DNA of 64,000 nucleotides from Exiguobacterium aurantiacum (GCF_024362205.1 NZ_CP101462.1:1826501-1890500), one strand, 5' to 3'. Counted from the stretch's first letter, positions 37,326 through 46,400 are shown. Translations and numbers: made by a program. Notes: a model not told the origin generated them from the letters alone.

Positions 37326-38199
37326 TTTCTTTCTCTCCAAAGATGTTCCGTTCGAGACGACGGGCCGTCGGCGTATTGGCGAGACCGCCCCGGGCCGTCT
37401 CTTTCAACGCGGTCGGCATCATCTGTCCAATCTCATGCATCGCCGAGATGACCTCGTCGCAAGGGATGCGAGACGTGATGCCGGCGAGGGCCATATCGGC
37501 CGCGACGATGGCGTTCGCCCCGCCCATGGCGTTCCGTTTGACGCACGGCACCTCGACGAGCCCTGCCACCGGGTCACAGACGAGACCGAGCATGTTTTTC
37601 AGGGCGATCGCAAATGCTGTCGCCGATTGTTCCGGGGTCCCACCGGCCGCTTCGACGATGGCCGCGGCGGCCATCCCGGTCGCTGAGCCGACTTCCGCCT
37701 GACAACCACCGGCCGCCCCCGAGATCGAGGCGTTGTTGGCGACGACGAAGCCGAACGCCCCTGATGTGAACAAGTAGCGGACCATCGCGTCACGATCCAT
37801 CTCCAGACGGTCTTTCACCGCAAACAACGTACCTGGTACGACGCCCGCGCTTCCGGCGGTCGGGGTCGCGCAGATGCGTCCCATCGCCGCATTGACTTCA
37901 TTCGTGCCGATCGCTTTCGCGACCGCATCTAAAATCAAGTCTCCGGCGAGCGATTTGCCGGAACGGATATAGTCGGTCATGAGCACGGCATCGTTCCCCG
38001 TCAGCCCCGTCACGGACGTCACGCCTTCGAGTGCCCGCGCGACCGCTTCTTCCATCACTTCAAGGTTGCGTTCCATCATACCGACGACGTCTTCACGCGT
38101 CGAGCGTCTGACGTGCACTTCTTGCTCAATCATCACTTCTGAAATCGGAATGCCTCGTTCCGTTGCCGTTCTGACTAATTCTTCTACTGATTTAAACAT
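37312..38199 (-). CDS. sdaAA: L-serine dehydratase alpha subunit
   Basis: 295 residues. Fe-S enzyme converting L-serine to pyruvate and ammonia. Cluster Cys residues lie in CATPTAGSAGVVPG, the GGCQAEVGSA loop and CDPVAGLVEVPCVKRN. Works with the beta subunit encoded 12 bp upstream. Confidence 0.96.
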   Translation of the reverse strand: MFKSVEELVRTATERGIPISEVMIEQEVHVRRSTREDVVGMMERNLEVMEEAVARALEGVTSVTGLTGNDAVLMTDYIRSGKSLAGDLILDAVAKAIGTNEVNAAMGRICATPTAGSAGVVPGTLFAVKDRLEMDRDAMVRYLFTSGAFGFVVANNASISGAAGGCQAEVGSATGMAAAAIVEAAGGTPEQSATAFAIALKNMLGLVCDPVAGLVEVPCVKRNAMGGANAIVAADMALAGITSRIPCDEVISAMHEIGQMMPTALKETARGGLANTPTARRLERNIFGEKENVKK

Positions 38200-38211
38200 A
38201 TTGGTTTCTCC

Positions 38212-38874
38212 TTATTCCCCAAAGATGGCTACCCGCTCGATTTGAGGTAACCGCTCAATTTCCGCTAGCACGTCTTTTGACAAATGGTCATCAATCTCGA
38301 TCGCCATGAGCGCTTGTTTGCCTTTCTCATGACGACTCACTTCCATATGGCCGATATTCAACTCATGCCGGGCCAAAATACCCGTCACGGCCGCGATTGC
38401 CCCGAAACGATCGTGGTGCAAGACGACGAGTGCCGGCCCGCCGCCCGACAATTTGAGCGGGAATCCGTTCAACTCGGTGATCTCGATCGTCCCGCCGCCG
38501 ATTGAGATCCCGACGATCTCAAACGTGCCATCCTTGTCTTCTAGCCGGACGCGAGCCGTGTTCGGATGATCCGTCAGCGCGTCGCTCGTCTCAAAGACGA
38601 CCTCGATGCCGCGCTCTTTCGCGATATCGAGCGCTTGCGGGATACGCAAATCAAACGTATCGAAGCCCATGATGCCGCCGACGATGGCGACATCGGTACC
38701 GTGCCCCCGATACGTATCGGCGAACGAACCATAAAACGTGATGTGCGCGAGCTTTGGCGTCCGCCCGAACAGCTTCCCGGCCATGAGGCCGATGCGTGCG
38801 GCGCCGGCCGTATGCGAACTCGATGGACCGACCATGACCGGTCCGATGATATCAAACACACTGCGATATTTCAT
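38212..38874 (-). CDS. sdaAB: L-serine dehydratase beta subunit
   Basis: 220 residues from the ATG at 38874 (AAGGGGG before it). Contains MVGPSSSHTAGAARIG, typical of the beta subunit, and a C-terminal ACT domain (about 148-220) that probably senses serine. First gene of sdaAB-sdaAA-recG, preceded by a terminator. Confidence 0.95.
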   Translation of the reverse strand: MKYRSVFDIIGPVMVGPSSSHTAGAARIGLMAGKLFGRTPKLAHITFYGSFADTYRGHGTDVAIVGGIMGFDTFDLRIPQALDIAKERGIEVVFETSDALTDHPNTARVRLEDKDGTFEIVGISIGGGTIEITELNGFPLKLSGGGPALVVLHHDRFGAIAAVTGILARHELNIGHMEVSRHEKGKQALMAIEIDDHLSKDVLAEIERLPQIERVAIFGE

Positions 38875-38890
38875 CGCATTTCCCCCTTTC

Positions 38891-38925
38891 AAAAAAACCC
38901 TACCTTCATTATACAGAAGGTAGGG
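38891..38925 (-). terminator. fakA: Intrinsic terminator after fakA
   Basis: Ten-bp stem (38898-38907 with 38916-38925) followed on the minus strand by seven T residues. It separates fakA from sdaAB. Confidence 0.92.
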
Positions 38926-38937
38926 CTGAGTTACAGC

Positions 38938-40629
38938 TTATTCCACACTAAAAATGTAGGAGTAGAGCGGTTGTTTCCCGTCATGAACCTCGATTTCAAT
39001 CTCGTCGTTCTTTGACTCGATGTAAGCCGAGAGTGCTTCGACGTCTTCCGCTGACGAACCTTCGCCCGTCAAGATCGTGATGATCTCATCGTCGGCATCG
39101 ACGAGGGCGTCGACTAATCTCTTCGCCGCTTCGAGGCTCGAGGCCGATGAGGCGACGATCTTCTTCTCGGCGATCGCCATGTGGTCGTCTTTACGAATCT
39201 CGACACCATCGATGCTCGTATCACGGACCGCATACGTCACTTGACCAGACTTGACGGTACTTGCCGCCGTCTTCATGACGTTTTCGTTCGTGTCGACATC
39301 GGCTTCCGGGTTGAACGCGATCGCTGCCGCGAGTCCTTGTGGCACCGTCTTCGTCGGAATGACCGAGACGCCGCAAGGTGCGACCGATGCCGCTTGTTCG
39401 GCAGCCATGATGATGTTCGAGTTGTTCGGGAAGATGAAGACGTGATCCGCGTTGGCCGCTTCAATCGCCTTGACGATATCTTCCGTCGACGGGTTCATCG
39501 TCTGACCGCCTTCGATGACGTGAGCCGCCCCGAGTGAACGGAACAAGTCGCTGACGCCTTCGCCCATTGCGACCGTGACGATCGCATATGGCGCTTTCGC
39601 CTTTGGAGCCGTCGGAGCAGCCGTTTGGACGCCATGCTGGTTGGCACCGTGCTCTTCTTCTAAGATGGTCGAGTGCTGTTGACGCATGTTCTCGATTTTG
39701 ACAGCGACGAGCTCGCCGTAGCGCTGCCCTTTCGTGATGACGTCGCCTGGCGTCTCGACGTGAACGTGAACTTTGAGCAACTCTTCGTCCGCGACGACGA
39801 GGAGCGAGTCGCCGAGTTCAGACAGTTCGTTGCGGAACGTGTCCTCGTTGAACGGGGCGTCTTTTAGTTTCTCGTCTTGGAAACGGACCATGATTTCCGT
39901 GCAATACCCGAACTCGATGTCTTCGGTCGACATGAATCCTTGCGCGGCGTGGGCATGATGTTCAGCTTCGATGAGCAAATCCATGACCGGTGCATGTGGT
40001 TTCTCAAGCTCTTTGCCTTCAAGGCTCGCGAGGAACCCTTCATAAATGACGAGCAGTCCTTGACCGCCTGAATCGACGACGCCGACTTCTTTTAAGACCG
40101 GCAGTAAGTCCGGTGTCCGCTCGAGTGAAGCTTTCGCTTCCACGATCACGCGTTCCATGAACTCGTTGAAGTCGCTCGTCGACTCTGAAGCACGGAGCGC
40201 TTCGTCGGCCGCTTCACGAGCAACCGTCAAAATCGTTCCTTCAACCGGTTTCATAACCGCCTTGTATGCCGTGTCGACGCCACGTTTCAATGCCTCGGCG
40301 AAATCGACTGTCGACACTTCTGTCTTTCCTTCGATCGCTTTACCGAAGCCACGGAACAACTGGCTCAAAATAACACCCGAGTTCCCACGTGCCCCCATCA
40401 AGAGACCGCGTGCAAACTTCGATGAGACGTCAGCGATATTCGCCGAGCCGAGTGCGGCCACTTCTTTCGCACCCGATGTCATCGTTAAATTCATGTTCGT
40501 CCCCGTATCGCCGTCCGGCACCGGGAAGACGTTAAGCGAATCTACATAATCCGCATTCTGGCTCAAGTTGGCTGCACCGTTCGCGACCATGTTCGCGAAC
40601 ACCAATCCATCTAAACGTTTTAAACCCAC
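38938..40629 (-). CDS. fakA: FakA (YloV), fatty acid kinase catalytic subunit
   Basis: 563 residues from the GTG at 40629, 7 nt after GAAGGAGG; the longer frame runs back into the upstream gene. FakA phosphorylates exogenous fatty acids held by a FakB carrier. N-terminal DhaL-like kinase domain with the metal-binding NVFPVPDGDTGTNMN (about 33-47), middle domain, and C-terminal FakB-like/DegV-fold domain. Acyl-phosphate made here can enter the PlsX/PlsY route encoded nearby. FakB is not in the window. Confidence 0.96.
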   Translation of the reverse strand: MGLKRLDGLVFANMVANGAANLSQNADYVDSLNVFPVPDGDTGTNMNLTMTSGAKEVAALGSANIADVSSKFARGLLMGARGNSGVILSQLFRGFGKAIEGKTEVSTVDFAEALKRGVDTAYKAVMKPVEGTILTVAREAADEALRASESTSDFNEFMERVIVEAKASLERTPDLLPVLKEVGVVDSGGQGLLVIYEGFLASLEGKELEKPHAPVMDLLIEAEHHAHAAQGFMSTEDIEFGYCTEIMVRFQDEKLKDAPFNEDTFRNELSELGDSLLVVADEELLKVHVHVETPGDVITKGQRYGELVAVKIENMRQQHSTILEEEHGANQHGVQTAAPTAPKAKAPYAIVTVAMGEGVSDLFRSLGAAHVIEGGQTMNPSTEDIVKAIEAANADHVFIFPNNSNIIMAAEQAASVAPCGVSVIPTKTVPQGLAAAIAFNPEADVDTNENVMKTAASTVKSGQVTYAVRDTSIDGVEIRKDDHMAIAEKKIVASSASSLEAAKRLVDALVDADDEIITILTGEGSSAEDVEALSAYIESKNDEIEIEVHDGKQPLYSYIFSVE

Positions 40630-40651
40630 ACCAAATCCTCCTTCGTTCTCG

Positions 40652-41014
40652 TCAGTCATTCGTCAGACGAACGCCTTGTACGAATATGTTTACCGACGAA
40701 ACGTTTAATCCTAAAGTTTCACCGAGCGTGTATTTCACACGGCTTTGCACGTTGTATGCGACTTCCGACACTTTCGTCCCGTAGCTCACAATGATGTGCA
40801 TGTCGATATGTACGTCTTCTCCATCTTGACGTACGACCACGCCTCGGGCGTAGTTTTCACGCTTCAATAGTTCTGCAATCCCGTCTTTCAATTGAGCTTG
40901 AGACGCCATGCCCACAACGCCGAAACATTCCATCGCCGCACCGCCTGCGAGTGTTGCGACCACGTCGTTCGTGATGTCAATATTGCCATATGTTGTCTTC
41001 ATTTCAATTGCCAT
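40652..41014 (-). CDS. Asp23/Gls24 family envelope-stress protein (YloU-like)
   Basis: 120 residues. Asp23-family beta-alpha protein (TNDVVATLAGGAAMECFGVV, then VDIHIIVSYG-like strand and VKYTLGETLGLNVSSVNIFV). Members associate with the cell envelope and rise under alkaline or wall stress; the yloU-type copy always precedes fakA. AAGGAGG precedes the ATG. Confidence 0.93.
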   Translation of the reverse strand: MAIEMKTTYGNIDITNDVVATLAGGAAMECFGVVGMASQAQLKDGIAELLKRENYARGVVVRQDGEDVHIDMHIIVSYGTKVSEVAYNVQSRVKYTLGETLGLNVSSVNIFVQGVRLTND

Positions 41015-41129
41015 ATGGAGTAGCCTCCTTCATTCGGAATGATTCCTTCACTACATTCTACAATAAGTACCTAGTTATTAAAAGAACCTGCTCCATAAAC
41101 TCGGTCAATTGTAGCCGTAACCCTCATTC

Positions 41130-41158
41130 ATTATTAAAATCCTTTCCAGTAATGTCAA
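41130..41158 (-). promoter_or_regulatory. Promoter of the Asp23-fakA operon
   Basis: Minus strand TTGACA (41153-41158) and AATAAT (41130-41135), 17-nt spacing, 116 bp before the ATG. It is back to back with the rpmB promoter. Confidence 0.6.
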
Positions 41159-41189
41159 GTTTTTTTCTTGTCATCCTATGATTTTCTAG

Positions 41190-41218
41190 TTGCATCGTGA
41201 AAAAACCCGTGCTAATAT
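41190..41218 (+). promoter_or_regulatory. rpmB: Sigma-A promoter of rpmB
   Basis: TTGCAT (41190-41195) and TAATAT (41213-41218), 17-nt spacing, 50 bp before the ATG. Confidence 0.7.
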
Positions 41219-41267
41219 AAACGAGTGTCTATTAGGACGAACCCACATAAAAAAGGAGGGGAAACGC

Positions 41268-41456
41268 ATGGCACGTAAATGCTACGTAACAGGTAAATCA
41301 CCTAAATCAGGTAACAACCGTTCGCACGCACTCAACAAGACAAAACGCACTTGGGGTGTAAACGTACAAAAAGTTCGTATTCTCGTTGACGGTAAACCTA
41401 AACGAGTTTGGGTTTCAGCTCGCGCTCTTAAATCAGGTCTCGTTGAACGCGTATAA
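41268..41456 (+). CDS. rpmB: Ribosomal protein L28
   Basis: 62 residues, starting [10 protein letters not shown] after the strong AAAGGAGGGG site; the frame upstream is not coding. Near-perfect L28: [37 protein letters not shown]. The Cys pair pattern for zinc is reduced to one Cys, so this is the zinc-independent form. Confidence 0.98.
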   Translation: MARKCYVTGKSPKSGNNRSHALNKTKRTWGVNVQKVRILVDGKPKRVWVSARALKSGLVERV

Positions 41457-41476
41457 TTTTTATACACGAACGAAAT

Positions 41477-41510
41477 AAATCCCAGCGGCATTCGCCGATG
41501 GGATTTTTTT
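41477..41510. terminator. Bidirectional terminator between rpmB and thiN
   Basis: AAATCCCA/TGGGATTT outer stem (41477-41484, 41499-41506) continued by GCGGC/GCCG pairing, with a T run on both sides. It ends the convergent rpmB and thiT-thiN units. Confidence 0.9.
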
Positions 41511-41514
41511 GTGT

Positions 41515-42102
41515 TCATTTTTTGACATACAGCACGAGCACCATGCCTTCATGGACGAGAAGATCCGCCGTGTCGGCATCCCATTCGTTCGAGATGGTGA
41601 GCGCCTCATGGCTGACGACATCGTGACGGTCGAGCGGATATTTGACACCACGGATGGTGACGTTCGCCTGCTTCCACGGGATAAGAGACAAATAGTAATC
41701 GTTTTGACGCGGGAGTTCATAGCGCCCCGTCCCGACGAGTCGTACCGTCTGCCCTGCGGTGATGAGACGCATCTCGGGATACGCCTCGAGCAAACCGACA
41801 TTGCCAAGCGTCATATCGAGCCGCCCGCCGAGAGCACCGTAGACGAGCATCTCTGTCGCTCCGTGGCCGCGAGCCGCCTCGAGTGCGATCTCAAGGTCGG
41901 TCACATCTTTTTCAGACGGATAGCGGACGGCGTCTCTCGGCACTTCGCCCGTGAACGAATCAAAATCGCCGACGACGAGGTCCGGGGTCAGCCCGTGGGC
42001 TAACAGCGTCTCGTACCCCCCGTCGACGCCGATGACGTAATCGACGTCAGCAGGGAGGCTAGAAATCGGTTCCGGGCTGGCTGCTACAATCAGCACCCGC
42101 AT
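41515..42102 (-). CDS. thiN: Thiamine pyrophosphokinase
   Basis: 195 residues. Converts thiamine to thiamine pyrophosphate using ATP. N-terminal catalytic domain with VIGVDGGYETLLAHGLTPDLVVGDFDS (read as two motifs: GVDGG and VGDFDS) and ALGGRLDMTLGNVGLL; C-terminal substrate-binding beta domain. It shares one base with the thiT stop, so import and activation of thiamine are co-translated under the TPP riboswitch. Confidence 0.96.
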   Translation of the reverse strand: MRVLIVAASPEPISSLPADVDYVIGVDGGYETLLAHGLTPDLVVGDFDSFTGEVPRDAVRYPSEKDVTDLEIALEAARGHGATEMLVYGALGGRLDMTLGNVGLLEAYPEMRLITAGQTVRLVGTGRYELPRQNDYYLSLIPWKQANVTIRGVKYPLDRHDVVSHEALTISNEWDADTADLLVHEGMVLVLYVKK

Positions 42103-42674
42103 CAGCGGACGTCCCGGGTCGCGAGCGTGGCGAAACGTGGCGCCGATACGAACAAGAGGACGAGGACGACGGCCGACACGAGGAAGGACGGGAGCATGTA
42201 CGTCATGTTATAGGCGAACGAGTAGGCGACGACCGGCCCTTCCGCATATTGTGCGAAGAAGACGATTCCCGACAAGACGTGGGCCCCGTAACGAAGCAAT
42301 GAACCGAGGAGCGCCCCGAGCACCAAATAGACGACGAGCGTCTTTTTTGCCTCATCCTTGGCGGCTCGTTTCACTTGACCAGCGAACAGTCCCGCCATAC
42401 CGACGACACCGTAAGCGAACGTGTAGTCGAGCAGGAACTGGACCGGTGTGAAGATGTAGGCCCCGAACAGCAGTTGCAGCGTTCCGACGAGTGCACCGGT
42501 CGCGAGTCCGCCTTTCAAGCCGTGACGATACGCCATCACGAAAATCGGCAACATCGCCAAGCTGATTGACCCGCCTTGCGGCATCCGGAACGGGATGAGT
42601 AAATCAAAGATCAACCCGAGTGCGGCGAACAATGAGATTTCAATGAGCGCCTGTAGTTTTAAACGTTGTTTCAT
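42102..42674 (-). CDS. thiT: ThiT, ECF thiamine transporter substrate-binding subunit
   Basis: 190 residues with five to six membrane segments. ThiT is the S component that binds thiamine and docks on the shared ECF energy-coupling module (not in this window). The N-terminus has the ALIEISLFAALGLIFDLL contact helix with Ala-rich face, then PQGGSISLAMLPIFVMAY, FLLDYTFAYGVVGMAGLF. Preceded by a TPP riboswitch. Confidence 0.95.
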   Translation of the reverse strand: MKQRLKLQALIEISLFAALGLIFDLLIPFRMPQGGSISLAMLPIFVMAYRHGLKGGLATGALVGTLQLLFGAYIFTPVQFLLDYTFAYGVVGMAGLFAGQVKRAAKDEAKKTLVVYLVLGALLGSLLRYGAHVLSGIVFFAQYAEGPVVAYSFAYNMTYMLPSFLVSAVVLVLLFVSAPRFATLATRDVR

Positions 42675-42705
42675 CTTATTCCCTCCTTATATATGAGCGA
42701 ACGAC

Positions 42706-42736
42706 AAAAAGCAGCATGACGTAAACGCCATGCTGC
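42706..42736 (-). terminator. thiT: Riboswitch-controlled terminator before thiT
   Basis: Stem GCAGCATG/CATGCTGC (42711-42718, 42729-42736) followed on the minus strand by TTTTTGTC. It lies between the TPP aptamer and the thiT ribosome site, so TPP binding would end transcription early. Confidence 0.88.
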
Positions 42737-42760
42737 TATCGAGTAGCAACGTGCATTTTC

Positions 42761-42845
42761 GCCACATCCCTACGTCCGTGTGAACGGAACAGGTTCAAAG
42801 GGTTAGCGTGATGCCTCTCAGCCACAGAATGTGACACCCCTTGCG
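42761..42845 (-). promoter_or_regulatory. TPP riboswitch (thi box)
   Basis: Minus strand contains all the conserved thi-box parts: AAGGGGTG at the 5' side, GGCTGAGAGG, ACCCTTTGAACCTG, and CGTAGGGA before the closing strand. The aptamer is about 85 nt and is followed by an intrinsic terminator. A TATAAT -10-like hexamer lies upstream at 42870-42875, overlapping the rpe stop. Confidence 0.96.
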
Positions 42846-42869
42846 ACAATATTTGTTGTTCTATGGACG

Positions 42870-42875
42870 ATTATA
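42870..42875 (-). promoter_or_regulatory. thiT: Candidate -10 box of the thiT operon
   Basis: Consensus TATAAT on the minus strand, 25 bp before the aptamer. The -35 at 17-nt spacing (TAGCAT) is poor. Confidence 0.4.
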
Positions 42876-43527
42876 CACGAGATGCGTTGCGAATGCTATC
42901 GATTGCGTCTTTATAGCTCGGCTCGTTATAGATGGCTGACCCGGCCACGAGCACGTCAGCCCCGGCATCGATGCATAATTTCGCCGTCTCTGCGTTGACG
43001 CCACCGTCGATCTCAATTTCAAAGTCGAGACGACGCGCTTGACGTATCTCATCCAGCGCTGCGATTTTCGGGACGACCGATTCGATGAACTTTTGGCCCC
43101 CAAAGCCAGGGTTCACCGTCATGAGGAGGACCATGTCGACGTCCCCGAGCACGTGTTCAATCGACGAGAGCGGCGTGTGCGGGTTGAGAACGACGCCACA
43201 TTTGGCGCCGGCCGCCTTGATTTGTTGGAGCACGCGATGCAAGTGATTCGTCGCTTCAACGTGGACCGTGACGATATCCGCTCCCGCCTTGATGAAATCT
43301 TCAACAAACCGTTCTGGCTGGTCGATCATCAAATGGACGTCGAGTACCATGTCCGACTTTTTCCGTAAACTCGCGAGCACTGGGAGCCCGATCGAGATGT
43401 TCGGGACGAATTGACCGTCCATGACGTCAAAATGGATGTAATCCGCGCCGGCCTCTTGGACCGCCTTCACTTCTGCCTCTAAGTTGGCGAAGTCCGCCGC
43501 TAAAATCGATGGTGCAATTTTAATCAT
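42871..43527 (-). CDS. rpe: Ribulose-phosphate 3-epimerase
   Basis: 218 residues. Interconverts ribulose-5-phosphate and xylulose-5-phosphate in the pentose phosphate pathway. TIM-barrel motifs APSILAADFANLE, HFDVMDGQFVPNIS (metal His/Asp), LMTVNPGFGGQKFI and EIDGGVNAET. Directly follows rsgA. Confidence 0.98.
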   Translation of the reverse strand: MIKIAPSILAADFANLEAEVKAVQEAGADYIHFDVMDGQFVPNISIGLPVLASLRKKSDMVLDVHLMIDQPERFVEDFIKAGADIVTVHVEATNHLHRVLQQIKAAGAKCGVVLNPHTPLSSIEHVLGDVDMVLLMTVNPGFGGQKFIESVVPKIAALDEIRQARRLDFEIEIDGGVNAETAKLCIDAGADVLVAGSAIYNEPSYKDAIDSIRNASRV

Positions 43528-43528
43528 G

Positions 43529-44413
43529 TCAGTACCTCCGTTGTCTATCGTTTAACTCTGCCATAAACGTAACATAATTCTCATAACGGGTGGAAGCGAT
43601 TTCTCCGGCTTCGACGGCCGCTTTGACGGCACAGCCTGGCTCATTCAAATGGGCACAACCACGGAATTTGCAATTGTCATGCCGCTCGACGAACTCAGGG
43701 AAACACCAACGCATCTCCTCGACTTCAAGTTCTTCCGGGAACTCGAGGCTCGAGAAACCAGGCGTGTCAGCGACGAGCCCGTCAGCGAGCGTGATGAGCG
43801 TGACGTGACGCGTCGTGTGCTTGCCTCGGCCGAGCGACTTCGAGATTTTCCCGGTCGCGAGTTCAAGCTCCGGCGCGACCGCGTTCAAGAGCGAACTCTT
43901 GCCGACCCCGGTCTGTCCGGCAAATACACTCGTCTTCTCTTTGAACGAACCGCGAATTTGTTCAATCCCCGACCCGTCCTCGGTAGACGTCTCGATGACC
44001 TCATAGCCGATTGAGCGGTATAAGGCTGCTGCTTCGTGAATCGTTTTCCGTTCCGACTCCGTCAACAAGTCCATCTTCGTCAAGACGATAATCGGATGGA
44101 CTTGCTTCGATTCGATCAAGACGAGGAAACGGTCGAGCAGATGGAACGAGAACGCCGGCTCCTTGACCGAGAACAGCAAGAACGCTTGATCGATATTGGC
44201 AATCGGCGGACGGACGAGATGGTTCGAACGCTCGTCGACGGCCAATATATAACCGGTGCCGTCCCCTTGGTCTTGGATATCGACATCATCGCCCACGACA
44301 GGCGAGATGTTCCGGTTGCGGAAATTGCCGCGGGCGCGACAACGGATCTCTTGTTTCTGTTCCGTCATGACGTCATAAAAGCCGCCTTGTAATCGAATAA
44401 TCGTACCTTTCAT
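43529..44413 (-). CDS. rsgA: RsgA, 30S ribosome maturation GTPase
   Basis: 294 residues. Late 30S assembly factor. N-terminal OB fold (about 1-65), circularly permuted GTPase with LTKMDLL (G4) before GQTGVGKSSLLNAV (G1) and DTPGFSSLEF (G3), then a zinc domain with Cys/His in HDNCKFRGCAHLNEPGCAV. AAGGAGGG precedes the ATG. Confidence 0.98.
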   Translation of the reverse strand: MKGTIIRLQGGFYDVMTEQKQEIRCRARGNFRNRNISPVVGDDVDIQDQGDGTGYILAVDERSNHLVRPPIANIDQAFLLFSVKEPAFSFHLLDRFLVLIESKQVHPIIVLTKMDLLTESERKTIHEAAALYRSIGYEVIETSTEDGSGIEQIRGSFKEKTSVFAGQTGVGKSSLLNAVAPELELATGKISKSLGRGKHTTRHVTLITLADGLVADTPGFSSLEFPEELEVEEMRWCFPEFVERHDNCKFRGCAHLNEPGCAVKAAVEAGEIASTRYENYVTFMAELNDRQRRY

Positions 44414-44429
44414 TCCATTCCCTCCTTAG

Positions 44430-44458
44430 AAAAAGAGGCGACGCGCACGCCACCTCTT
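44430..44458 (-). terminator. prkC: Terminator between prkC and rsgA
   Basis: Eleven-bp stem with two wobble pairs starting at the prkC stop (AAGAGG arms at 44433-44438 and 44453-44458), followed on the minus strand by five T residues. It would uncouple rsgA-rpe from prpC-prkC in part. Confidence 0.8.
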
Positions 44459-46395
44459 CATTGTGAATCTTTTGCTTGTGCGTAAGTCACCGTATCCGTT
44501 CGAACGACTTCACCATCGACTTCAATCGTCGCGGTTCCGACTTCGTCCGGTGCGATGACGAGCGTGTACGAATACGTCGTTGTCTCCGTTATCTTATCAC
44601 GCAACACCTCGACTTCGCCACGGGCGTCGACCGTCCGAATGACGACTTCGAGTGCCTCGGCTTCTTCGCCTTCAGCGGGCGGCTCGATTTCGACGTTGAC
44701 TTCCCGTTCGATTGAGACGTCGGTCGGTTCGACACCTTGCGACACAATGACGGTCAATTCCGTCCCCGGGTCGACTGCCGTCCCGGCCGTCGGGAGTTGA
44801 CGGATGATTTGATTCGCAGGAACGCTCGTTGAATACTCGTCACGTTTGACGATTTTCAAGCTATTCTGTTCGGCATACGTCGTCGCTTCCTCGAACGTAT
44901 AGCCCGCCAAGTTGGCGAGTTCGATCTTATTGCTGCCCGTCGACACGACGAGCGTCACCGTCTCTTCAGATGGGACGACTTCGTTGCCCGGGGCGATCGA
45001 TTGGGAGATGACATCCCCGCTATCGACCGTTTCGGACGCCTCTGACTGAATCTCGATATCCGTGAAATCAAGGTCTTTGAGCGTCCGTTCGGCCGCCGAC
45101 TGAGACAACCCTTCAACGTCCGGCATCTCGACCGTCTCTTTCCCGGCCGAGACGACAATCGTCACGGTCGTCCCACGTTTCGGCTTCCGTCCGGCTTGCG
45201 GCGTCTGGGAGATGACGTCCCCGGCGGCAATGTTGTCGCTCGCCCGTTCAGTCGCCTCGACGACAAAACCGGCCGCTTCGAGTTCGGTCGTCGCCTCGTC
45301 GCTCGTCATGCCGACGACGTCCGGGACGACGGCACGGGACATCTCATCGGCGATGACGTACGCCCCGATCCCGCCACCGATCAACAGGAGAGCGAGCAAA
45401 ATCCAGAGCCACCACTTCTTCTTCCGTTTCGGTTTGTCTTTCACGGGTTCACTTGCTGCAACCGGTTGTTCCGGTGCCTCTTTGACGTTCGGTTCATCCG
45501 GCACGACAGGCGCCATGACGAGCGTCTGATCAAACGCATCTTGCTCCGCGTTCGACCGCTTCGGTTCGTTCGCACGTTCCGAATCGAGTGACGTCATGCA
45601 ATCCTTTTTGAACGCGGCGACCGAGGCATGACGGGCACCCGGAGACTTCGCGAGCGCCTGCATGATGCAGTTCTCGAGCGCTTGCGGGATGTTTGGGTTC
45701 AAATCCATCGGTCGAATCGGGTCGTCTTGCAGATGTTGCAATGCGACGGCGACCGGCGTCTCGCCGATGAACGGCACTCGGCCAGTCACGAGTTCATAGA
45801 GTACGGCGCCGAGCGAGTAAATATCTGACTTCTCATCGGCGAACTTTCCGCGCGCTTGCTCTGGAGAAAAGTAGTGAACCGACCCGAGGACCGACATCGT
45901 ATGGGTCAGCGTCGCGTTCGACATGGCCACTGCAATCCCAAAGTCCGTCACTTTGACGTTGCCGCTTTGATCGATCATCATGTTTTGGGGTTTGATATCC
46001 CGGTGAATGATTCGATTCGCATGGGCGTGGTCAATCGCATCACAAATCTGTCCCATGATACGGAGCGCCTCGTCGACAGATATGTACTCTTCTTGTAAAT
46101 ATTGTTTCAGCGTCATCCCATCGACATGTTCCATGACGATGTAATAGATGTCGCGTTCGTCTCCGACGTCGTAGATGGCGACGATATTCGGATGGTTCAG
46201 ACTCGCCGCCGCATGGGCTTCTCGTTCGAACCGGCGTATAAATTGTTCATTATGCGAGAATTCAGATCGCAACACTTTGATGGCGACGGTTCGGTTTAAG
46301 ATCTCATCGTGAGCCCGGTAGACATTTGCCATGCCGCCGCTGCCGATTTGCTGTTCGATCCGATAACGATCGTTGATTCGTTCTCCACTTCGCAT
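44458..46395 (-). CDS. prkC: PrkC, PASTA-domain Ser/Thr protein kinase
   Basis: 645 residues from the ATG at 46395 (9 nt after GAGAGG); an ATG three codons earlier is possible. Membrane kinase that senses muropeptides and controls wall growth and germination. Kinase domain about 10-265 with GSGGMANVY loop, catalytic Lys40, HRDIKPQN (Asp133) and DFG at 151-153. A 22-residue membrane segment follows at about 328-349, then three extracellular PASTA repeats (about 356-555) and an extra ~85-residue beta-rich, acidic C-terminal domain. Paired with the phosphatase PrpC. Confidence 0.97.
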   Translation of the reverse strand: MRSGERINDRYRIEQQIGSGGMANVYRAHDEILNRTVAIKVLRSEFSHNEQFIRRFEREAHAAASLNHPNIVAIYDVGDERDIYYIVMEHVDGMTLKQYLQEEYISVDEALRIMGQICDAIDHAHANRIIHRDIKPQNMMIDQSGNVKVTDFGIAVAMSNATLTHTMSVLGSVHYFSPEQARGKFADEKSDIYSLGAVLYELVTGRVPFIGETPVAVALQHLQDDPIRPMDLNPNIPQALENCIMQALAKSPGARHASVAAFKKDCMTSLDSERANEPKRSNAEQDAFDQTLVMAPVVPDEPNVKEAPEQPVAASEPVKDKPKRKKKWWLWILLALLLIGGGIGAYVIADEMSRAVVPDVVGMTSDEATTELEAAGFVVEATERASDNIAAGDVISQTPQAGRKPKRGTTVTIVVSAGKETVEMPDVEGLSQSAAERTLKDLDFTDIEIQSEASETVDSGDVISQSIAPGNEVVPSEETVTLVVSTGSNKIELANLAGYTFEEATTYAEQNSLKIVKRDEYSTSVPANQIIRQLPTAGTAVDPGTELTVIVSQGVEPTDVSIEREVNVEIEPPAEGEEAEALEVVIRTVDARGEVEVLRDKITETTTYSYTLVIAPDEVGTATIEVDGEVVRTDTVTYAQAKDSQ

Positions 46396-46400
46396 CGGAT

